64,000 nucleotides of DNA. Origin: Gonocerus acuteangulatus. Its lineage: Eukaryota; Arthropoda; Insecta; Hemiptera; Coreidae. Below are positions 49,314-59,600 of this stretch, one piece after another. The DNA lies in contig OX328124.1 in NCBI GenBank assembly GCA_946811695.1, forward strand, positions 61,440,704 to 61,504,703, written 5' to 3'. The notes under the pieces were generated by a model, which had not been told where the DNA came from, did not search any database, and saw nothing but the letters and a program-made list of their open reading frames with translations. Each line of letters opens with the position of its first letter. The stretch's first letter is position 1. The position numbers were made by a program, and so were the translations under genes.

Positions 49314-50923
49314 AGTATTTTAGAGGAAAAAATGTGTTTAATCACATTATTTGGGCTCATGCCACCAACATTATATATGTCTCTTCAAAGGTTTTTATAT
49401 GTATGAGGGCGAACACCAGGGGTTTTACCACATAAACAATGATAATAAAATGCTTTAATTATATTTTATTTGAAGATTTTTGAATAATGTCTTTATCGTG
49501 TTACAGCTTTGAACAGTTTTGCATTAACTACTGCAATGAAAAACTTCAGCAACTCTTCATTGAATTGACTCTTAAATCTGAACAAGAGGAATATTTACGA
49601 GAAGGAATAGAATGGGAACCAGTTGAATATTTCAATAACAATATTATAATCAACCTAATTGAAGAAAAGCATAAAGGTATTGCACATTATATTGTATGTA
49701 TTGACTTTGTTAAATACAATTAAGATTGTGAGTGAATTATTAACACCGTTTATTACTATATTATTATTATTTTTCTTGGGAATTCGTTTTTAGAACTATT
49801 ATCAGTATTAAAATGAAGGATGCATTTTGTATTACAAACTGTATCTCAAGAGCTGTCCATTGGTTCAAAAATAGTTCTTCACAACGTTTTGAAAAAAAAG
49901 GGTTTTAAATATATTTTCTTTAAAACACATTTATTTTATGGAATTGATTCAATTTTATCAGAATCAATTCCATCATTGATAATTATCATAAAATAATGAT
50001 ATCTTTCTCTATTAGTATTTTCTGAAAAAAAAAAAAAAAAAATTAATTGAAGACATTATTTCAGAAATGTGTAGTCATTGAATATACTATTTTTGATTCA
50101 ATGGATATTCAATCTTGAGATGCTTTACTAACCCTTTCTCTACTGTTGACTTCTCCAGCAGTCGAGAGTGGTTGGGTCTTGCGTACCATTAACTTGTGTA
50201 CAAATCAAACGAAGACGGGACCCACATGCATTTCTCGCATTCTTGTCCTCCGTTTTTAAGGATTTTTATTTTTATTTTTTTTAACAATTCATTCTAAAAA
50301 TGGATGAGAAGAAGTACAGTGTCCAAGAAGCATCAAAACTATTTATTTAGTAGTCCCTAATGTCTTTGGATCAACAAAATGATATTTATGGTTAACCATA
50401 AATATCATTTTGTTGATGTTTGTAGCCCATTTTGAATTAATTCCTGTATCTTTTCCATGAATCTGATATAACTACACTATTTGGATGTATTCTTCTTTCG
50501 ATTACATCTATCAATGTGGATTCTAATATATCCTTAGCTAATTCCAAAAAACATTGACTGGTTTCTTGGCAAATATCTCCCAAGATTTGAACAACACTTG
50601 GTTTAATATGAGATAAATTGTTATTTTAGAGTGACAGTACTATAATTAACAAGTACCTTATTTTGTACTAGTTTTTACTCCTTTATTAATGCAAAATTCT
50701 TAACAATATTTTATGGTTTCTAGGAATCATTTCACTGTTAGATGAAGAATGCCTACGACCTGGAGATACATCGGACCAAACTTTTTTGAATAAACTGTGT
50801 GACAATTTATCTAGCCACAATCATTTTATAAGTCACAGCAAAGCTGAAACTAAAATGAAGAAAATGTTAGGAAGGAATGTAAGTGTAAGGGACTACAGAT
50901 AACGGATAAATTTGTCAAGCAGT

Positions 50924-51001
<78 letters not shown>

Positions 51002-53628
51002 TATTATTGTTATTATTGGAAAAAATATGAACTGATTAAAATACATATTACATATTAAATAGTGAACCTACAAATCACTACACTATTATATTCGTGCTAT
51101 AATAAGGGAAAAACAAGATTGTTTATATGAGAGAGAAAATAGTTCTGTTTGCCCGTTCACTGAGCAGTGAAACCTTGTGAACTGAATAATGTCTAGAATG
51201 AAATCACAACAGACTGAGTTTGACACACAGCCTGGCAACTTTATTAAATTACACGAATTAAAATTTAGCCTAATGTTTAAAATTCTAAGGACACAAAAAT
51301 GCTTATAAAATTAATTCTTTTTTTATATTTTTGACAGGACTTTGCACTTGTTCATTATGCAGGAGATGTTATATATGACGTAAATGGTTTCTTGGACAAA
51401 AATAACGATCCTCTGTTTCGAGATCTTCGAGAAGTTATGTCAAGGACATGTAATTCAATAACTAAGGTTTGCTACCATCCAATAATTCTTTTATTTAATT
51501 TGTAGTAATAAAATTGAGACAAGTCTTCCTGTAAAAGGGCGGGTTCGAGTCCCGCTTGCAGCAGGTTGAGTTTTTTAGCACGGTTCCTCCCTCCCCCATA
51601 GGGAGGAACCCCACTTATATGGTTGATCTCATGACGCAATCCGGAAGTGCCGACTAGAAAATTTTGCGTTTCAGAACCCATAGAGACCGAAAATGATAGT
51701 GGTTAAAATTTGTATATATATATATATATATTTGTCTGTTCGCTCTGTAGCTCCCAGATGAATGATCCGATTTTGATGAAATTTGGTACAAAAATCTTTT
51801 GTCTAATTTGAAAGGCCAAGTTCGTTAACCAGCAAAATCCGCCTACTGGAAGATGGCGTTTGGGGCGAAATTCGTGCAAAAAAAAATCGTAACGCTTACG
51901 TTTTTGAGTTCATAAGCTTGTAAGTACTCGTTTTATATGCTCCTTGGGCTAGGAAAACGAATGAAACCATTTTCAAGGCGATAGCTTTAACCGTTTTCGA
52001 GAAAATTGGAAAAATAGTTTTTGGTTTGGGTACTTAGAATCATGGGATTCAGTTGAAACATTTTCTGCATGTTCTACTTTCATTAAAACTAATATGTTGA
52101 AATTTTGGTTATGTTTGGAGTTAAGGAAGGGTTAGAATAAAATATTTTATTAACAGACATAAAAAGTCTTGGTAACTTTGTTTACTTTCCTTAATATCTC
52201 GAAAAAGGTTGAGAATCTTGGTGAACGGAAGAATACCATTAGACAGCTTATTAAATGCTCTAAAAAAAAGGTTCTAATGAAAGTTTTGATTAGGCGATGT
52301 GAATCGGAGAAATAAGAGCTTAAAACTTTAAAGTAATTGATTTCGCTTATTCGAACTGTTCTTCTTGTCTGTTTTTTATTCCTTGTTATTTTTTAATTGC
52401 TTATAGTTGGATAATGTATTTGAAAATAAAACAGGTTAAGAAAAATAAGAAAAACAATTTAATGTTAGAGATATGGATTTCCAAGATATAGCTTTTCAAC
52501 TGCCTAGCGTCCTTCCTAGGGAGGGTTGTTTGTCTTTGATTTTGGTACTTAGAATTATGGGATACAGTTGAAACATTTTCTGCATGTTCGAATTTCATCA
52601 ACACTAATATGTTGAAATTTTTGTTAGGTTTGGAGTAAAGGAAGGGTTAGAATAAAATATTTTATTAACAAACAAATAAAGTTTTGGTAACTTTGTATAC
52701 TTTCGTTAGTATCTCGAAAACCGTTGACAATCTTGGGAAGCGGAAGATTACCATTCGAAAGCTTACTAAATGCTCTACAAAAAAGGTTCTGAAGAAATTT
52801 TTAATTAGGCGATGCCAATCGGAGAAATAAGTGCCTAAAACTTTAAATTAATTGATTTCGTTTATTCGAACAGTTCTTTTTGTCTGTTTTTTATTCCTTG
52901 TTATTTTTTAATTGCTTATAGTTGGATAATGTATTTGACAATAAAACTGGTTAAGTAAAATAACAAAAACAATTTATTGTTATAAATATAGATTTCCAAG
53001 ATTCCAAGACCTTGTAACTAGCGGGACCTAGTGTTAGCCGACCCTTCCAGGTAAGATCGTAAATCATGACCTTTCAAGACTTTACTACACACAGGAATGG
53101 CGTTAGTGACCTTAAGGGTTGATACGCCATTATAATAATTAATTAAAAAAAAAAGACTGGTGGAACCAAAATAATAACTGCTTCTATTTTAATCTTTCCA
53201 AATTAGACTAGGGATATGAAGTTCATTCTAAGATGATGCAGTTCCTACGAGACGGACTTTTCATCAATAGGCTTGCTGAAAAAATTCCCTGTTCCACCAT
53301 GAATGTTTAGGTAGGCTGGTCATCCTTTGATAGACCGGTGCTAATGTCCTAGATGTAGATATGTTATTAAAAAAAACAAAAAAACATTGATTGAAAATTC
53401 TTTATTTTTAGGCAGTTTTTCCTGAATCTGAATTAAAGAGCAAAAAACGTCCTGAAACAGCAATCACTCAGTTTAAAAATAGTCTAAATGAGCTAATGAA
53501 CATACTCATGAATAAAGAACCAAGTTATATAAGATGCATAAAGCCAAATCACCTCAAGAAACCAGGTATACACTATTTTTATTGAGTTTGAATTCCTAGC
53601 CTATTCACCTTGGGCAACCTACAATATA

Positions 53629-53694
<66 letters not shown>

Positions 53695-56600
53695 ACACAC
53701 CAGTTAGGATCAGATGCAGCATATACTAGAAAATTTATAAACTAGGTTTTCCTGTTATTTCAAATTCTGTTAATTAAAATTGAATAGTTTATCTAAATAG
53801 TCTTAAAAATTAAATAAATTAAAAAAATAAAATAAAATAATTTAATCTTAAATCAGTAATTGGCATATTGATTTTAGTTCAAATATTTATTAATCCCCTT
53901 GTCCCAATCAATAGAGTTTTATCTTAAAATATTTTTGGTATTTCAGGAGTATTCACTCAGCACGTTGTCGACCATCAAGTCAAGTATCTAGGATTAATGG
54001 AAAACTTGAGGGTGAGGCGAGCAGGGTTTGCTTATAGGAGAAATTATAACGAATTTCTCTTCAGGTATAAGAGCTTATCTCCCAATACCTGGCCTTTTTA
54101 CAAAGGATCATCAAAAGATGGAGTAAGAGAAATTCTACTTCATCAGTCATGTTCACTTGAAGAATTCCGTTTGGGAAAGTAAGCAAGATTTTACATTTCT
54201 TATTGCTCAAGAGAGAACATAAAAACAATTTTCATTTCATATTAAGCACAATTGATATTCTAAGAAATAAATAATTATTGATTAGAAAAGAAGATTTTGA
54301 TAGTCTTCCCAAAATAGATAGTTTTTATTACATATTTCTTTGATCTGTCTTGTCTATTCCACTGAATAATAATAATTTTAGTAACCTATAAAATAAATAA
54401 ATACATTTTCTGAAAATGGGGGGGAGTGCTTATGATTGGAGGATGGTTGACAGATTACAGAAAAGGAGATTTAACAAGAAAGTTATTTTTGAAGTGTGGA
54501 TAGTTCTCTAAAGAATCTTAAGATTTTGCATCTGTCGGGAACATTTGCCCCTTATTGGATAAAATAAGTTCGCAGCTGGCAAACGTGTAAGGGGATTTGG
54601 TCTTTAAAAGAATGAAGCCAGAGAGAAGTTTTTTTTTGCTAGGGCGAAGAATGAAAAATAAGTTTTTGCAGGTCTGAAGTACATCAGACAGGATGTCCTC
54701 TCTGAATGTGAAGCTACCTACATAAGCCAGATAGAATGCAAATTAAGAACACATTTAAAGAAACACCTTTTTTTTCAGAAAAACTAATTTTTCATTTTCT
54801 ATCTTTACTGATTGCTGTTGGACTGATGTACGGTAAACTCTCAAATCTAAGTTCACTCAGTGAAAGGCGATAGTAACCACAGTCAAAATGTCGAATCTGC
54901 TGACTATCTCACTCAAGGAAAGTAATGAATAAAAGTTTTTTCGCTCTAGAAAGTGGTAATTTTTACATTCGATACTTTGTATTTGTACCGATGATATTGA
55001 AAAAAAAAAATGTTGAGTTTTCTGTGGAAAAATTAATCCCTGAATAAAAATACTGACCTGAAAACCACCTGACATCTCTCTCATTGTCCTGAAGGGTTAT
55101 TGTTTTTATTGTTCTGATAATTCTTTAAATTTTTATTTGTGTTGGCTATATTCTGCATAATTGAATAATGATTTTTAAATATTGTTAATATTTTTGTTTT
55201 CATGTATAGTAATAATAATTCATAATATACTTACTATAATGTTCACAGGTCGTAGGGTTTTGTTTGTAGTACTGTAGACAGTTCTCACCACATTAGAGTT
55301 TAAGTTCTCGTTAGTAACTTAAAGAAGACTCTTTACTAAGACAATTTGTATTTTCTTTAAAAATTCATTCATTGCACCTTCAGTTAAATATTTTACTATG
55401 GATGAGTATTAATAGACAATCCTCTTCTTATTGCAGAACAAAAGTGTTTATTCGCTACGCTAAAACCTTGTTTTATTTGGAAGATAAATTCCAAGAACGT
55501 AAGCACTCATTAGCTACAATAATTCAAAGCCGATGGCGAGGTTTGATGCAATGGAGAAAATATCAACAACTACGAGCTTCTGCTATTGTAATTGAAAAAT
55601 GGATACGGAGGCATTTAGCAAAAAAACTCGCAGAAAGAAGGAGACAAGCTGTGAAAGCCATTCGAGGGTAATTTGTTTTTCTGTTAAAAATCAGAATTAT
55701 ATTTCTGAAACACTGAATGAATAACTTATATTTAATTTTATATACAGGTTCATTGAAGGGTTTATCACTCGCCATGGGCCTCCAACTGATTTAAATCATA
55801 GATTCATACAAACAACGAAGGTGCATTATCTACAACGCCTTGCAAAATCGCTTCCAAAAAGCGTTTTAGATAAATCTTGGCCTGCACCACCAAAAGCTTG
55901 TGAAGAAGTAAGATTAAATGTTTTATCTGCACACATAAACATAATAAGATATCAAGTAGACTGTCTTGATTTCTTTATTTTTGTAGGCATCTAAACTTTT
56001 AAGAGTCATGCATCAGCAATGGCTGGCAGGGAAATACTGTAAAGCAATATCACCTGAGAGGAAATCCCAAATGGAATTGAAAGTTTTAGCAGAAAGCTTA
56101 TTTAAAGGTAAAATATTCTAATAATTATAGCGTGACAAAACATATTGTTAAAGAAACTGAACAGTTAACCAAACTGCAAAAGATTTACAATATTTCTTAT
56201 TCCATCCATTAAAATTACAAATCAGGAAATAATATACACATTATTTTTACTCCCTACAAAAGTTAGGAAATTATTTGGGATAAATACCCCAAATAAAAGG
56301 TATTTATTCCCTTTGGCATCAGGATTAAAAACAGACAGTAACAATTCTTTAAAAATATAATACATATTGGTCATATTCAATTGACCGATAAATACCTTTA
56401 GGAATTAAAATTAAACTACTTTACATTTGTATAATAGAATTTTATAGAATGTAAGTACCGACCAGAAAAGTAAATATTTACTCATCAATAGCTTTCCATT
56501 TGAGCGAAGGAATGAAAGGACATTGGATTAGAAGACATATTAGAACCTTGGAAGAGAAAGGGTGAATCTGAAAAATCAAGTTTTTTTTCCTGAGTCTGAG

Positions 56601-59600
56601 AAAGATGTGGATATCACGAAGCTTCGCCTTGTTTCTCTGATTCGCTTTTAGTTCTCTCACAGTTTCAAGTTAAAGGGAATAGTAGCATCATCTATGAAAA
56701 TATCAATGTTCGATTATAAGCCTGAAAATCCCCTCTTAGTATTTATATGACACATAAATCACTCGTATAAATTAAAATTAAAACATTGAATTTCATTTGC
56801 ATACTTTTTCAATCAGCATTCTATAGAGTAAACATTCACTCTTGCTATCCTGAAGCACTTCTAGAACTTTGAGGGAGTTCGATTTCCCAACATCTGGATT
56901 TAAAGATTTACCCTTACCCTATCGATTTGCCCTTGCCTAAGAGAATATTGAGATATGTCGAAATTAAACCAATTTTGATTTCATACATTTATTATCCCAT
57001 TCCACATTTAATTTTGACTTAAAATATTGATTTAAGGTATTCGATCTGCTGATTTATTTGTAAGATGAATTAAATAAACTTGAATTTATATTTACTTCCC
57101 CAAACCGCTCGCAGTCCTTTGTTTTTCTTATTCCATGACAACACTCTACAATGCTCTCTTTTTCAGTCTTCCATTTCATTTGCTTGAATATCTTGCACCT
57201 CGCATTTGGGATTATTTCATCATTGCTGACTTGACCTTCCTATTCAGATTTTGCCCTCCAGTTTTCCTTTAATCAATGTTTTTAAAATTTCTCATTGCAA
57301 CCTGTTGAGCAGCACATCTCATTGCAACCTGTTGAGCAGCACATCTCATTGCAACCTGTTGAGCAGCACATCTCTTTACAATATTATTTCACAACAACCT
57401 TATTCACCTACTCTAAATTTTTAAATATGGCTTATTTTAAATATCCCGCTAGAACACCAGATTTTTAGTGTCTTCTCTCCACCAACAGGTATGACAACAG
57501 TATATTTACTGGCGGACCTAACCCCTTAGATTATTTATCATTTTATTTTATTTCAGTACATTTTTTGAACTAATAAATTAATTTTTTTCAATATTTTCAC
57601 AGATAAGAAAAAAAGTTATGCTTCAAGTGTTCCTGTTCTATTCACGGACAGCAGGTTAGTGGAAAATGGAAATGCTTTAAAGAAACAGTTCTTTTCAACA
57701 GAGGCTATAGGTCAAACATGCAAGGTAATTAACTAGTTTATTTATTTATTATATTTAAATTTTAACGTCTGTTATTATTAGTTACCACCCTTTTCTAAAA
57801 GGCTGAAAAAAAAAAAAGGCTGAAGCTTTTTCTTTTTTTCTAAAGAAAAGCCACCACCCCATAGTGGGAACTAATAGTGAGCACCATTAGTGCTCACGCC
57901 TTAACACTCACGGCCACTGGGCCTTCAAATTTATTTTTATGAAGTCATATGCTCATGCCAGATTCTACTTTTCGTGGTTAGACGCATTTTTTCAGAAAGT
58001 CTACTATGTTTTGAAATGCCCATAAATGTGTTTAAGTTTCCAAAATGTATTTTATTTTTGTGTTTTTAATCCTCTGTTGGCAGAAATACATAAACACACA
58101 CACAATTTTTTTTTTTTTTTTTACTAAAGAATACGTATTTTTTCTATATTAAAAAATGCTTCTGTAGAAAGTCAATTTATGTAAAGATAAAGAAAAATGA
58201 AAATTTTTTTTAAAGGAAAACCCTTCACTTTTCCTTGGCCAGTCCTGGTTTAAATTCATACTTAATACGTTTGGGCCTGGCATCATGGCATATGCGTCAG
58301 AGAGATGTATTCTGCGGGCCCAGCATTATGGCATATGCGTCAGCAGATATCTTGACTTTTTTTCTATCCCCACTACTCTGGGCCTTGTCCTGTACCCTAC
58401 GTATTTGGTTTGGGACCTCATTATGTTATTCCCGGTTAGATGCGCGGGTCTGGTATCGTATGATACTGAATCTGCCAGAACAATTCCTTCAGCGGGTCCG
58501 CTGTCATGGCTTATTTGACACTTAACTAAATTGTAATTAATCCGCTAAAAGTACATAATTTCAAAAGTTTCTTTACTTATTTTTTATGTTTTCCAAAATA
58601 ACTATACAAAAGGAAGACTTGGGCCCGCATGATTTTTTTTTTTTAAGCCATCGGTCCTGAAAGTGTTAATAAATCCTAAAATGTTAAATTAGCGATAAAG
58701 CATTAAAAACCTTATTTTTTAAGTTGATGACCATCACATAATTAGTAAAAAAAAAATGAATGGTAGAAAATGGTATATAAAGGTTCATCAATTCTTTTAA
58801 AATTATATTCAATAATTCAGTGTTAATTAAAATAATTACAGAAATATTGAGTTAAGGAATATTTTAAATAAAAATTTAAAAATGTTGAATTCCTGTTTCA
58901 TTTCAGTATGGATCAACTGTAACAAAATTTGACAGGCACGGTTATAAGAGGAGAGATCGAATTATACTACTCACAGATCAAAATCTTTACTTAACTGCTG
59001 CAGGAGAAAAAAAGTATACTGTGAAACACAAACTTCCACTCGATTCAATTCTGAGGCTGGAAATTACTTCAGAACGAGATAATTTCCTATTAATAAGAAT
59101 TCCTTCAGAAATGAATAAACAAAAGGTGAGAAATGAAGAACATTTCGGAAAGATGGCTTTTAACAGGGATGTTTATTTGTTTTGACATAGCATTAATTTT
59201 TTTAATATTTTTAGGGTGACCTGATTCTTGAAGTTCCCAATCTCATTGAGTTTGTATCTTTCTTTGTTGATATCACAAAGAAGCATGATATAGTTAAAAT
59301 TAATAACTTAAAGGATGGAAAGTAAGTCAAGCATTCAATCATTGATATAAATTTGTTATTCCCACTTATCTTTTTGGCTTAGAAAAAAACAAAACAAAAA
59401 CAAATTGATGTATTCATTTAAATGTTCTTTATTTCAGAAAAGAATCCCTTGCCAGGCTGGGATTTGAACTGAAAATCTCTCTTTTATGTTTGGATGTGTT
59501 GCCAATTACACTACTCGACTTGATATCGCAGAATGTTCTTCATACAGCTGGCACAGCATCATAATATACCTGATATTTGAAAATTAAGCTTAGTTGTTTT

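Noticed and set aside
51535..51565. tRNA gene
   Set aside because: Only the T-arm is present. No D arm, anticodon arm or 5' acceptor strand can be built upstream.
57291..57371. CRISPR-like array
   Set aside because: Repeats are directly adjacent with no spacers, in a eukaryotic intron.
58235..58525. 96- and 77-codon overlapping frames
   Set aside because: Both come from a degenerate tandem repeat in a myosin intron.
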